A DNA stretch of 64,000 nucleotides from Halomarina pelagica (GTDB lineage: Archaea; Halobacteriota; Halobacteria; Halobacteriales; Haloarculaceae), in the NCBI RefSeq assembly GCF_024228315.1, contig NZ_CP100454.1:1178001-1242000 (forward strand). The letters are read 5' to 3'. The translations under genes were made by a program, and so were the position numbers. The notes under the pieces are model-generated. The model was not told where the DNA came from. It did no database searches and was given only the letters and a program-made list of their open reading frames with translations. Positions 43,460 through 52,167 of the stretch are shown here, in pieces. Position 1 is the stretch's first letter. Each line of letters starts with the position of its first letter.

Positions 43460-44719
43460 ATGAGCACGTCGCACGTGATTATCGGCGATGGCATCGCGGG
43501 GAGTTCCGCCGCGGAGACCGTCCGCGAGGCCGACCCGGACGCCGACATCACCGTCATCACCGACGAGGGAGAGGCCCTCTACAACCGCATTCTCATCAAG
43601 GAGTTCGCGAAGGGCAAGATGCCCGCCGGTCCGATCTCGATCCACGACGAGAACTGGTACACCGACCGCGACATCGACCTCCAGCTCGACACCCACGTCA
43701 CCGACGTCGACACCGACGCCCACGAGATCCACACCCACCGGGGTGACGTCATCGAGTACGACGCGCTCCTCATCGCCACCGGCGGCACGCCGACCCAGCT
43801 CCCCGTCCCCGGGAGCGACGCGGAGGGCGTCCACCACTTCTGGACGTTCCAGGACGCCCGGGCGATCAAGGAACACGCGGAGGAGGCCGAGACGGGTGCC
43901 GTCATCGGCGCGGGGCTGCTCGGCATCGACCTCGCGGCCATCTGCGGCGCGCAGGACGTGAAGGCGAACTACCTCATGCGCGGCAACGCGTGGTGGCGCT
44001 ACGCGCTCAGCGAGGAGGGCGCGGAGATCATCCACGGGGCGCTCCGCGAGAACGACGTCACGCCCGTCTTCGGCAGCGGCGTCGATCACTTCGAGGTGGA
44101 CGACGGCCACGTCACGGGCGTCGTCGACCCGAACGGCGAGCACTTCGACGCGGACTTCGTCGGCGTCGCCATCGGACTGAACTACAACACGGAGTTCCTG
44201 CAGGGCAGCGGCATCGAGCGCACCGACAGCGGCTCGATCGTCACCGACGAACACATGCGCACGAACGTCGAGGACGTCTACGCCGCCGGCGACCTCACCT
44301 ACTTCTACGACGTGCTCATCGAGGAGATGGCCCAGAACGGCGCGTGGGGCAGCGCCAAGGAGCAGGGGTCCATCGCGGGGACGAACATGGTCCACGACCA
44401 GCACGGCGACGGCGAGGAGGCGACCTTCGAGTGGGTCTCCTCGTACTCCATCACGCACTTCGACTTCCCGTTTCTCTCGTTCGGCCACCCGACCATCGGC
44501 GACGACAGCGTCGAACGGAAGTACTCCGACACGGAGTGGCGCCGCGTCGCGATCAAGGACGGCAAGGTCGTCGGCGGCGTGCTCATCGGCGACCTCGCGC
44601 CGCAGTCGAAGCTGAAGCGACTCGCGCGCGACCGCGTGGACGTGAGCGAGACGAAGGAGTTGCTCCTGGAGGAGACGATCGACCTGGAGAACTTCGAGGC
44701 ACCCGAGGCCTCCAGCTAG
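43460..44719 (+). CDS. NAD(P)/FAD-dependent oxidoreductase
   Basis: A 419-residue pyridine nucleotide-disulfide-type flavoprotein. It starts TSHVIIGDGIAGSSAAETVR (FAD site), has YDALLIATGGTPTQLPVPG, a second nucleotide site (GAVIGAGLLGIDLAAICGAQ) and an FAD-closing motif VEDVYAAGDLTYFYD. It resembles rubredoxin reductase-like or nitrite reductase-associated flavoproteins, but has no iron-sulfur part and no clear redox-active Cys pair. Partner unknown. Confidence 0.85.
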   Translation: MSTSHVIIGDGIAGSSAAETVREADPDADITVITDEGEALYNRILIKEFAKGKMPAGPISIHDENWYTDRDIDLQLDTHVTDVDTDAHEIHTHRGDVIEYDALLIATGGTPTQLPVPGSDAEGVHHFWTFQDARAIKEHAEEAETGAVIGAGLLGIDLAAICGAQDVKANYLMRGNAWWRYALSEEGAEIIHGALRENDVTPVFGSGVDHFEVDDGHVTGVVDPNGEHFDADFVGVAIGLNYNTEFLQGSGIERTDSGSIVTDEHMRTNVEDVYAAGDLTYFYDVLIEEMAQNGAWGSAKEQGSIAGTNMVHDQHGDGEEATFEWVSSYSITHFDFPFLSFGHPTIGDDSVERKYSDTEWRRVAIKDGKVVGGVLIGDLAPQSKLKRLARDRVDVSETKELLLEETIDLENFEAPEASS

Positions 44720-44808
44720 GCCGGGGTCCCGCGCGGTTCGGACCGATCGGTCCCGTCACGCCGTGTTCGGACCGAAGTGATTTTGCGCGCGGCGGGTTAC
44801 GGAACCGT

Positions 44809-45222
44809 ATGAACGGCGGTGGCTCCTCAGACATGACGCTCGCCTTCGAACTGGAGGCGCTACAGCGACTCGCGGACCCCGAGGCGGTGTTCAGCGACGC
44901 CCGGACGTGGACGAAGTACCTCGGCGTCGTCAGCGAGAAGCCGACCTACGTGGTGACGAACTTCACCCGCAAGAACCGCATCCGCCAGGACTTCTTCTCC
45001 GGCCCGCGAGGCAAGCGGGAGAGCCTGGAGAACGTCAAACGGCAGTTCGACACCGACCGCCACGTCTTCGTCGGCACCTCGGCGGAGGACGAGGCGCTCG
45101 CCGAGGCGGTCGACTGGGAGTACCTCCCGCTCGAGACGGCCGCCGAAGCCGCGGGGTGGACGATCGGCGACCCGGAGCAGCCGACGACCGCGAGCGGGGA
45201 GTCGCGCGACGACTGGCCCTGA
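44809..45222 (+). CDS. conserved haloarchaeal protein, possibly DUF7124
   Basis: A 137-residue soluble protein. DMTLAFELEALQRLADPEAV, RTWTKYLGVVSEKPTYVVTN, FVGTSAEDEALAEAV form a compact alpha-beta fold similar to proteins annotated DUF7124 (from memory). The ATG at 44809 is taken; an alternative is the ATG at 44833 (MTLAFELEA). No catalytic motif is visible. The 90 bases after the previous gene suggest an independent unit. Confidence 0.6.
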   Translation: MNGGGSSDMTLAFELEALQRLADPEAVFSDARTWTKYLGVVSEKPTYVVTNFTRKNRIRQDFFSGPRGKRESLENVKRQFDTDRHVFVGTSAEDEALAEAVDWEYLPLETAAEAAGWTIGDPEQPTTASGESRDDWP

Positions 45223-45243
45223 CGGCGACGGACATACCTGAAT

Positions 45244-45250
45244 CTTTATA
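45244..45250 (+). promoter_or_regulatory. TATA box of the DUF7847-like membrane gene
   Basis: CTTTATA lies 25 bases before the ATG at 45275, the spacing of a leaderless haloarchaeal transcript. Confidence 0.55.
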
Positions 45251-45274
45251 CGTTTTCCCGACCCGAAACGCGGT

Positions 45275-46126
45275 ATGGCCCTGGATATCGGTTCTGCGCT
45301 GTCCGAGGGAGCGAGTCGCGCGTTCGAGCGGAACGGCCTGCTCCTCCTCGCCCTCTTCGCGACGCTCGGCGTCGTCGCGGGACTCGCGGGCGACGTCATC
45401 GCGAGCGAGTTGCTGCGACAGTTCGTCGAACTCGCGACCGAAGCGGCCCGCGAGCAGGGCGACCCCGCGGCCGCCCGGGAGTTCCGACAGAGCGTCCCGC
45501 GCGTAGATCCGATCGTCACGATGCCGATCGGCGCGGCGGTCGTCCTGGCGCTCGCCGCGTTCGTCCTGAACGAGGCGGCCCGCATCGTCGCCGACCGAAC
45601 GTTCGTCAGCGACGCGACCGAGACCCTCTACGAGCCGACCCGGAACCTCCCGCTCGCGGTCGTCAACGGCGTCGTCGCGGTCATCGTCGTCGGGTTCGTC
45701 ATCGTCGCCGGGTTCTCCGTCGGACTGCTCGGGCTGCTCGTCGGCGGTCCCATCCTCGCGACGTTCCTCGGCGTGAGCCTCTTCTTCGTCCGTCAGGAGA
45801 TCGCCGTCGAGGACAAGAACTTCGTCGACGCGCTCGTGGGTAGCTGGGCGCTCGCGAAGGGCGACCGCCTCGAACTATTCGTGCTGGCGCTCGCGCTGCT
45901 CATCGTGTCGCTCCTCGTCGGGGGCGTCCTCGGGTTCGTCGTCGGGCTCCTGCCGGCCCCGATCGCGCTCGTGGGGAACGCGATCGTCAGCGCTGGCGTC
46001 GGCGTCTTCGCCAGCGCCGTCGTCGCCGACGCCTACCGTCAGCTCGTTGCCGCGAAGCGCGACGGCGACGCGGCGACGGACGATCGACTGCCCGACGCCG
46101 AGGAGTGGAACGACCCGGCCTGGTAG
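45275..46126 (+). CDS. DUF7847-like haloarchaeal membrane protein
   Basis: A 283-residue protein with about six transmembrane segments (LLLLALFATLGVVAGLAGDV, MPIGAAVVLALAAFVLNEAA, LAVVNGVVAVIVVGFVIVAG, LGLLVGGPILATFLGVSLFF, LELFVLALALLIVSLLVGGV, plus a last one near ALVGNAIVSAGVG). DIGSALSEGASRAFERNG and FFVRQEIAVEDKNFVDALVG recall DUF7847 and related DUF4013-like families. Function unknown. A short acidic gene follows. Confidence 0.65.
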   Translation: MALDIGSALSEGASRAFERNGLLLLALFATLGVVAGLAGDVIASELLRQFVELATEAAREQGDPAAAREFRQSVPRVDPIVTMPIGAAVVLALAAFVLNEAARIVADRTFVSDATETLYEPTRNLPLAVVNGVVAVIVVGFVIVAGFSVGLLGLLVGGPILATFLGVSLFFVRQEIAVEDKNFVDALVGSWALAKGDRLELFVLALALLIVSLLVGGVLGFVVGLLPAPIALVGNAIVSAGVGVFASAVVADAYRQLVAAKRDGDAATDDRLPDAEEWNDPAW

Positions 46127-46164
46127 GCGGAACGCCTTACTTCCGACCCGACGTACGGACGCCC

Positions 46165-46410
46165 ATGGCAGATCGGAGGAACGTCGACGTCGACGTCGAG
46201 GTGGAGGTAGAAGTGGACGAGCGGGAACTCGAGATCGAGGTCGGCGAGACGCGGACCGCGGAGGCAGAACTGGAGGTAGACGGCCTCTCCATCGAGGTTG
46301 AGATCGAGATCTCGGTCGAAGGTGACGAGGGAAATGACGACGAAGAGGACGAAGAGGACGAGGACGACGAAGAAGACGGAGACGAGGACGACGAAGAAGA
46401 CGAGGAATGA
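46165..46410 (+). CDS. small extremely acidic protein with alternating strand pattern
   Basis: An 81-residue protein. The first 50 residues alternate hydrophobic and charged residues (VDVDVEVEVEVDERELEIEV, then GLSIEVEIEISVEGD), the signature of amphipathic beta strands. The tail is almost entirely Asp and Glu. It starts 39 bases after the membrane protein gene, with no obvious promoter of its own, so it may be cotranscribed. No family recognised. Confidence 0.5.
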   Translation: MADRRNVDVDVEVEVEVDERELEIEVGETRTAEAELEVDGLSIEVEIEISVEGDEGNDDEEDEEDEDDEEDGDEDDEEDEE

Positions 46411-46519
46411 GACGGGAATGAGACGGGGAGGGCGACGGTGAGAGCGAAGCGGGCGACGCCTCGTCGCGAACCGCCGCGCAAGCGCGGCGCTTAACAGCGA
46501 GACGGCGTAAGCTCTCTGT

Positions 46520-47050
46520 ATGTCTGAACCTCGCGTGCCGGGCGGCCGCGGAGCCGAACTGTCGTTGCCCTGTGGCGAGTCCGTCGCCGTCCACGACCTC
46601 GACATGGGGATGCGGGAGTTCGCCTGTCCCTGCGGCGCGACGCACGCCGTCGTGATGGACATGCACCCGCTCGGTCGATGGGTTCCGGAGGACCTCGTCG
46701 CGGTGCTGCGCGAGACGGTCGGGACCTCGACGGGCGACGAGTTCGACACCATGCACGTCATGGGGATGGTGCTGGAGGAGTTCCCCGAGGCCGTCGTCAG
46801 CCTGGACGCGAGCGAGGACGGGCACGTCGGCTTCGCGCTCGTCTGGGTGACCGACTTCGACGCCCGTCGCCTGCACGAGATCGTCGTCGAGTTGCTCGTC
46901 GAGCTGATGGAGCACGCCGTCAGCCACGCCCGCGACGATCGCGCGATGACCGAGTTCGAAGAGCAGATGCTCCAGTTCGACGTGAGCGCGTTCGTCGAGG
47001 AGTACCGCGCCCAGCGCGACTTCGAGGACGAGTTCGATCGGCCGGCGTGA
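46520..47050 (+). CDS. DUF5815 family protein
   Basis: A 176-residue protein. GAELSLPCGESVAVHDLDMG and FACPCGATHAVVMDMHPLGR contain a Cys/His cluster (CG, CPCG, H) likely to bind metal; the rest is acidic and helical (HVMGMVLEEFPEAVVSLDAS). This fits the haloarchaeal DUF5815 family as I recall it. Function unknown. A small HTH-like gene follows. Confidence 0.7.
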   Translation: MSEPRVPGGRGAELSLPCGESVAVHDLDMGMREFACPCGATHAVVMDMHPLGRWVPEDLVAVLRETVGTSTGDEFDTMHVMGMVLEEFPEAVVSLDASEDGHVGFALVWVTDFDARRLHEIVVELLVELMEHAVSHARDDRAMTEFEEQMLQFDVSAFVEEYRAQRDFEDEFDRPA

Positions 47051-47111
47051 CCGTCCAACCCTTTACGCGTACGGCCCAACGGTTATCACCCCCCACCGAG
47101 TGTGCACCCAC

Positions 47112-47339
47112 ATGCCCACGCGCCGCGGCGAGTTCGAGCGCATCCGGTCCGTCCTCGCGGACGCAGACGACCGAGAACCGCTGACCGCGCGTGAGATCCT
47201 CGACCTGCTGGAGGCCCACGGCGAGTCGTTCGAGAGCGCCCACCGGGTCGCCACGGTGCTCGGCAGACGCGAGGGAACCGACGTCGAGGTCATCCGCGAC
47301 CGGCCCTATCGCTACCGCGTGATCGACGGGACGGACTGA
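47112..47339 (+). CDS. small helix-turn-helix-like protein
   Basis: A 75-residue protein from the ATG at 47112 (MPTRRGEFERIRSVLADADD). TAREILDLLEAHGESFESAH, then VATVLGRREGTDVEVIRDRP resembles a winged-helix core. Four residues more would be added by the ATG at 47100. I do not recognise a named family. DNA binding is inferred only from the predicted helices. Confidence 0.5.
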   Translation: MPTRRGEFERIRSVLADADDREPLTAREILDLLEAHGESFESAHRVATVLGRREGTDVEVIRDRPYRYRVIDGTD

Positions 47340-47663
47340 ACTCCCTCGACGGCACGTCGTTCCCCGCCGCTTCCCGACTCGTTCTGCGTACCGCGTGCCG
47401 TCCTCCCCGGCGGTACCCCCATCGGTTCCCCGCCGGTTCGTGTCTCCCGTCACTCCGCGTTCGTGTTCCTCGTCCGCTTCTGTGTTCCTCGTCCGTTCTA
47501 TTCCTCGCGTGCGCACGCAAAAACCGTGAGAACGACGCACGGCCGCAAACGCCCCGATGAGGGGGATCGCTGCGGACCGCGTAGCCGTCAGGGGGCGTTC
47601 GCGAGCGCCGACGCCCGTTCCGAAATTCGTAATCCGATTTCGTGATTCGTAGCGATTCGTCGG
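47340..47663. other. gene-free stretch before carB
   Basis: No gene on either strand. It holds a 14-base direct repeat GTGTTCCTCGTCCG (47463-47476 and 47482-47495, 19-base period) and, at its end, three ATTCGT hexamers upstream of the carB TATA box. Confidence 0.5.
47625..47660 (+). promoter_or_regulatory. three phased ATTCGT repeats upstream of carB
   Basis: ATTCGT occurs at 47625-47630, 47645-47650 and 47655-47660, so copies are 20 and 10 bases apart (same face of the helix). The last ends four bases before the TATA box; a regulator site is likely but unproven. Confidence 0.4.
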
Positions 47664-47671
47664 ATTTATTA
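47664..47671 (+). promoter_or_regulatory. TATA box of carB
   Basis: ATTTATTA lies 25 bases before the ATG at 47696, so the message is probably leaderless. Confidence 0.6.
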
Positions 47672-47695
47672 CGATGTACCGAGTCCGACCGTGTA

Positions 47696-50600
47696 ATGAG
47701 CGACGAGGACGAGCTACGCTCGGCTGACGCCGGGACGGAGCCAGAGGAACGGACGATCCTGCTCATCGGAAGCGGCCCGATCCAGATCGGGCAGGCGGCC
47801 GAGTTCGACTACTCCGGCGCGCAGGCCTGCCGCGCACTCGAAGAGGAGGGCGCGCGAGTCGTCCTCGTCAACTCCAACCCCGCGACGATCATGACCGACC
47901 CCGAGATGGCCGACAAGGTGTACATCGAGCCCATCACGACCGAGGCCATCGCGGAGATCGTCCGGAAGGAGCGGCCGGACGGCGTCATCGCGGGGCTGGG
48001 CGGTCAGACCGGGCTGAACGTCACCGCCGAGCTCGCGGAGGAGGGCGTCCTCTCCGAGTACGACGTCGAGATCATGGGGACGCCCCTCGACACCATCTAC
48101 GCGACCGAGGACCGCGACCTCTTCCGCCAGCGGATGGAGGACATCGGCCAGCCCGTCCCGCGCTCGACGACGATCGCGCTCGAGGAGGGCGAGTCGGTGA
48201 CGAACCTCGACGAGGCGGCGCTCCACGAGCGCGTCGACGAGGCCGTCGAGTCGGTCGGCGGGCTTCCGGTCATCTCGCGGACCACCTACACGCTCGGGGG
48301 GAGCGGGTCGGGCGTCGTCGAGGACATCGAGGAGCTGTACGAGCGCGTCCGCAAGGGCCTCCGCCTCTCGCGCAACAACGAGGTCCTCATCACCGAGTCG
48401 ATCGCGGGCTGGATCGAGCTGGAGTACGAGGTGATGCGCGACGCCGACGACTCCTGCATCATCATCTGCAACATGGAGAACCTCGACCCGATGGGCATCC
48501 ACACGGGCGAGTCGATGGTCGTGACGCCGTCGCAGGTCATCCCCGACGACGGCCACCAGGAGATGCGCACCGCGGCGCTCGACGTGATCCGCGACCTGGG
48601 GATCCAGGGCGGCTGTAACATCCAGTTCGCCTGGCGGGACGACGGCACGCCGGGCGGGGAGTACCGCGTCGTCGAGGTGAACCCGCGTGTGTCCCGCTCC
48701 TCCGCGCTCGCCTCGAAGGCGACCGGCTACCCCATCGCCCGCGTGACGGCGAAGGTCGCGCTCGGAAAGCGCCTCCACGAGATCGAAAACGAGATCACCG
48801 GCGAGACGACCGCCGCCTTCGAACCCGCAATCGACTACGTCGTCACGAAGGTCCCCCGGTGGCCCAAGGACAAGTTCGGCGACGTGGACTTCACGCTCGG
48901 CACGGCGATGAAGTCCACCGGCGAGGCGATGGCGATCGGGCGGACCTTCGAGGAGTCGCTGCTCAAGGCCCTCCGGTCGAGCGAGTACGAGCCGAACGTC
49001 GACTGGGCGGCGGTGGGTGACGAGGAACTCGAGGCCGACTACCTGGAGACGCCGACGCCCGACCGGCCCTACGCCGTGTTCGAGGCGTTCGAGCGCGGCT
49101 ACACCGTCGAGGAGGTCGTCGAGCTGACCGGCATCCACACGTGGTACGTCGAGCGCTTCGCGCGGATCGTCGAGGCCACCGAGGCCGCCTCGCGGGGCGA
49201 CTTCGCGCCCGCCGCGAGCGCCGGCTTCACCAACCACGAGATCACGGCGCTGGCCGGCGGCGAGTTCGGCGACACGCACGCCTCCTGGCTCCCGACGGTC
49301 GGCCCGGACGACGCGGAGCCCGAGGCGCGTCCCGACGGCGCGGGGGCGACGGTCGACGAGGTGGAGGCCGACGTGCCCGGGCGCACGTACAAGCAGGTCG
49401 ACACCTGCGCCGGCGAGTTCGCCGCCTCGACCCCGTACTACTACTCCTCGCGCCAGCCCGAGTGGTTCCGGGGGCCGTACGAGGGCGAGGCGGCCGCCGG
49501 CGAACTCCGCGTCGACCGGGACGTGGAGAGCGTCGTCGTGGTCGGCGGCGGGCCGATCCGCATCGGCCAGGGCGTCGAGTTCGACTACTGCGCCGTCCAC
49601 GCGGTGCGCGCGCTCCGCGAGATGGGTAGCGAGGCGCTATACGCCTCGCACGATTCGAGCGGGGAACGCCCGCGAGACCACATCGACGCCCACGTCGTGA
49701 ACAACAACCCGGAGACGGTCTCGACCGACTACGACACCTCCGACGGCCTGTTCTTCGAGCCGATCACCGCCGAGGAGGTCGCCGACGTGGTCGAGGCGAC
49801 CGGGGCCGACGGCGTGATGGTCCAGTTCGGCGGGCAGACCTCCGTGAACATCGGCGCGCCGCTGGAGGCTGAACTCCGGCGTCGGGGCCTCGACTGCGAG
49901 GTCCTCGGGACGAGCGTCGACGCGATGGACCTCGCGGAGGACCGCGACCGGTTCAACCGCCTGATGGACGGCCTCGGCGTCAGCCAGCCCCGCGGCGGCA
50001 CCGCGACGAGCGAGGCGGAGGCCCTCGAACTCGCTCACGACATCGGTTACCCCGTCCTCGTCCGCCCCTCCTACGTCCTCGGCGGCCGCGCGATGGAGGT
50101 CGTCTACGACGACGAGGAACTCTCGACCTACATCGAGGAGGCCGTCCGCGTCAGTCCCGAGAAGCCCATTCTGATCGATGAGTTCCTCGAGGACGCGGTC
50201 GAACTCGACGTTGACGCCGTGAGCGACGGCGAGGACGTGCTCATCGGCGGCATCATGGAGCACGTCGAGAGCGCCGGCGTCCACTCCGGCGACTCCGCCT
50301 GCGCCATCCCGCCGCGTTCGCTCGGCCGGGAGGTCAACCGTGAGGTCCGCGAGGTGACCGAGAAGATCGCCCGCGCGCTCGACACGGTCGGCCTGCTGAA
50401 CGTGCAACTGGCCGTGAAGGACGGCGAGGTGTACGTGCTGGAGGCGAACCCGCGCGCCTCGCGGACGGTCCCGTTCGTCTCGAAGGCGACGGGCGTCCCC
50501 ATCGCCAAGCTCGCGGCGAAGGTGATGGCGGGCGCGTCGCTCGCCGACCTCGACGCCGAGGAGCGGGTGCCCGTTCACACCAGCGTCAAGGAGGTCGTCC

Positions 50601-51043
50601 TCCCGTTCGACCGCCTGCCCGGCTCCGATCCGCGCCTCGGACCGGAGATGAAGTCCACCGGCGAGGTGATGGGGACCGCGCGGTCCTTCGGCAAGGCCTA
50701 CGACAAGGCGCAGGACGCGACGAACCGGCCCGTCCCGACCGCGGGGACGGCCATCGTCGACCTTGACGTGGACGGGTTCGAGGAGTTCTTCGACCTGCTG
50801 GAGATCGAGGGCGCGGCGGCCCGCCGCGAGGCCGTCCGCGAGGGCGAGGTCGACCTCGTCGTCTCGCGCGACCGGCCGACGCTCGAGGCGTGCGTCGAGG
50901 AGGCGGTCACGTACTTCTCGACCGAGGCGAGCGCCGAGGCCGCGCTCGACGCCATCCGCGCCCGCGACGACCCGCTCGACGTACAGAGCGTCGACGAGCG
51001 CCCGACGCGGGTCGAGCGCTGGGGGCAGCCGAAGGCGGAGTAG
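47696..51043 (+). CDS. carB: carbamoyl-phosphate synthase large subunit
   Basis: An 1115-residue protein that makes carbamoyl phosphate from ammonia, bicarbonate and two ATP, for arginine and pyrimidine synthesis. Two homologous halves each have an ATP-grasp domain: the first begins LLIGSGPIQIGQAAEFDYSG and has LGGSGSGVVEDIEELYERV, the second VVGGGPIRIGQGVEFDYCAV and PSYVLGGRAMEVVYDDEELS. The C-terminal allosteric domain is short but present. The start ATG at 47696 fits the TATA box; a longer in-frame ORF is unlikely. The glutaminase subunit gene carA is not in the window. Confidence 0.95.
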   Translation: MSDEDELRSADAGTEPEERTILLIGSGPIQIGQAAEFDYSGAQACRALEEEGARVVLVNSNPATIMTDPEMADKVYIEPITTEAIAEIVRKERPDGVIAGLGGQTGLNVTAELAEEGVLSEYDVEIMGTPLDTIYATEDRDLFRQRMEDIGQPVPRSTTIALEEGESVTNLDEAALHERVDEAVESVGGLPVISRTTYTLGGSGSGVVEDIEELYERVRKGLRLSRNNEVLITESIAGWIELEYEVMRDADDSCIIICNMENLDPMGIHTGESMVVTPSQVIPDDGHQEMRTAALDVIRDLGIQGGCNIQFAWRDDGTPGGEYRVVEVNPRVSRSSALASKATGYPIARVTAKVALGKRLHEIENEITGETTAAFEPAIDYVVTKVPRWPKDKFGDVDFTLGTAMKSTGEAMAIGRTFEESLLKALRSSEYEPNVDWAAVGDEELEADYLETPTPDRPYAVFEAFERGYTVEEVVELTGIHTWYVERFARIVEATEAASRGDFAPAASAGFTNHEITALAGGEFGDTHASWLPTVGPDDAEPEARPDGAGATVDEVEADVPGRTYKQVDTCAGEFAASTPYYYSSRQPEWFRGPYEGEAAAGELRVDRDVESVVVVGGGPIRIGQGVEFDYCAVHAVRALREMGSEALYASHDSSGERPRDHIDAHVVNNNPETVSTDYDTSDGLFFEPITAEEVADVVEATGADGVMVQFGGQTSVNIGAPLEAELRRRGLDCEVLGTSVDAMDLAEDRDRFNRLMDGLGVSQPRGGTATSEAEALELAHDIGYPVLVRPSYVLGGRAMEVVYDDEELSTYIEEAVRVSPEKPILIDEFLEDAVELDVDAVSDGEDVLIGGIMEHVESAGVHSGDSACAIPPRSLGREVNREVREVTEKIARALDTVGLLNVQLAVKDGEVYVLEANPRASRTVPFVSKATGVPIAKLAAKVMAGASLADLDAEERVPVHTSVKEVVLPFDRLPGSDPRLGPEMKSTGEVMGTARSFGKAYDKAQDATNRPVPTAGTAIVDLDVDGFEEFFDLLEIEGAAARREAVREGEVDLVVSRDRPTLEACVEEAVTYFSTEASAEAALDAIRARDDPLDVQSVDERPTRVERWGQPKAE

Positions 51044-51073
51044 GCCGAGGCGGAGTAGGCCGAGGCGGACGAG
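51028..51073. repeat. 15-base tandem repeat at the carB stop codon
   Basis: A 16-base unit ending in the carB stop codon (51028-51043) is followed by two 15-base units of GCCGAGGCGGAGTAG type (51044-51058 and 51059-51073). The second copy lacks the stop. Confidence 0.7.
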
Positions 51074-51207
51074 GCCAAAGCGAACGGCGGGGAGACGGCG
51101 ACCCGGCGACCGAGGCCGACCCCCACCGTCAAGCGGCGGACGTGATGTAGTTCAGATGATGCGAACGGCAAAAATCGTTATCCGTTGCTTCTCCTAACGT
51201 CAGGGTA

Positions 51208-52158
51208 ATGAGTTCCGACAAATCGCGCCGAACGCCGGGGCGCGCCTCTCGATCGTCGCGCTCGCCGTCACGCGGAGGCGGAGGCGGAGGCGGAGACGGG
51301 GGCGGAGACGGAGGCGGCGGCGGAAGAGGCGGAGGCGACGACGAGTCGATCCTGGAGGACATCGGCGGTATCACCGTCATCGTGGTCGCCATCGCGGTGC
51401 TCCTCATCGCCATCGCCGCCATCGGGTTCTGGGTCATCCCGTCGTTCTTCGGCGACGGCGGGGACAACGCGACCAACGCCACGAACGTCACCAACAACAC
51501 CACGAACGTCACCAACAACACCACGAACGTCACCAACAACACCACGAACCGTACGGCGACCGACGCGCCGGCGACCACCGAACCGACGGAGGAGCCGACC
51601 GAGGAGCCGACGGGGACGCCGACGGCGACGCCGGAGCCCACGCCGACGGAGACGCCCGAACCGACACCTGAACCCACGCCCGAGCCGACCCCCGAGCCCA
51701 CGCCCGAGCCGACGCCCACGCCGACGCCCGAACCCACCCCCGAACCGACGCCGGAACCGACCCCCACGCCGACGGAGACGCCGTCGGGGAACGGGACGAA
51801 CAGTACGGGCGGAACGAACGGTACCGGTGGGACGAACGGTACCGACGGAACCAACACCACCGGCGGGGCGAACAGCGTCAGTGGGACAAACGCCATCGGC
51901 GGGACGACCAGCGCCGGTGAGACGGCCCGTACCAGCAGGGCGAACGGTTCCGGCGAAGCGAACGGGAGTAGCGGGGCCAGCGGCCCCGGTGAACCGAACG
52001 GTTCCAGCGGGACGGACGGTCCCGGTGGAACGAACGGCAGCGGCGGGAGCAATAGCACCGACGGGAGCAATAGCACCGGCGGAGCGAGCGATTCCGGCCG
52101 AACGAACGACACCAGTGGAACGAACAGTTCCGGCGTCGAGAACGGCACGACGGCGTGA
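51208..52158 (+). CDS. mucin-like single-pass surface protein rich in N-glycosylation sequons
   Basis: A 316-residue low-complexity protein. A short basic, then Gly-rich N-terminus is followed by one hydrophobic segment near residues 55-80 (ITVIVVAIAVLLIAIAAIGF). Outside are a run of NATNATNVTNNTT-type units giving about twelve consecutive N-x-T sequons, then a PTPEPTPEP stalk, then a long GTNGT/GSNST region with many more sequons. It should be a heavily N-glycosylated, surface-anchored protein. The N-terminus may be cytoplasmic. Family unknown; the repeats could be expanding and contracting. Confidence 0.6.
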   Translation: MSSDKSRRTPGRASRSSRSPSRGGGGGGGDGGGDGGGGGRGGGDDESILEDIGGITVIVVAIAVLLIAIAAIGFWVIPSFFGDGGDNATNATNVTNNTTNVTNNTTNVTNNTTNRTATDAPATTEPTEEPTEEPTGTPTATPEPTPTETPEPTPEPTPEPTPEPTPEPTPTPTPEPTPEPTPEPTPTPTETPSGNGTNSTGGTNGTGGTNGTDGTNTTGGANSVSGTNAIGGTTSAGETARTSRANGSGEANGSSGASGPGEPNGSSGTDGPGGTNGSGGSNSTDGSNSTGGASDSGRTNDTSGTNSSGVENGTTA

Positions 52159-52167
52159 TCGCCGCCG

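Noticed and set aside
47714-49600. Minus-strand open frame of 628 codons opposite carB
   Set aside because: Shadow of the strongly conserved carB gene.
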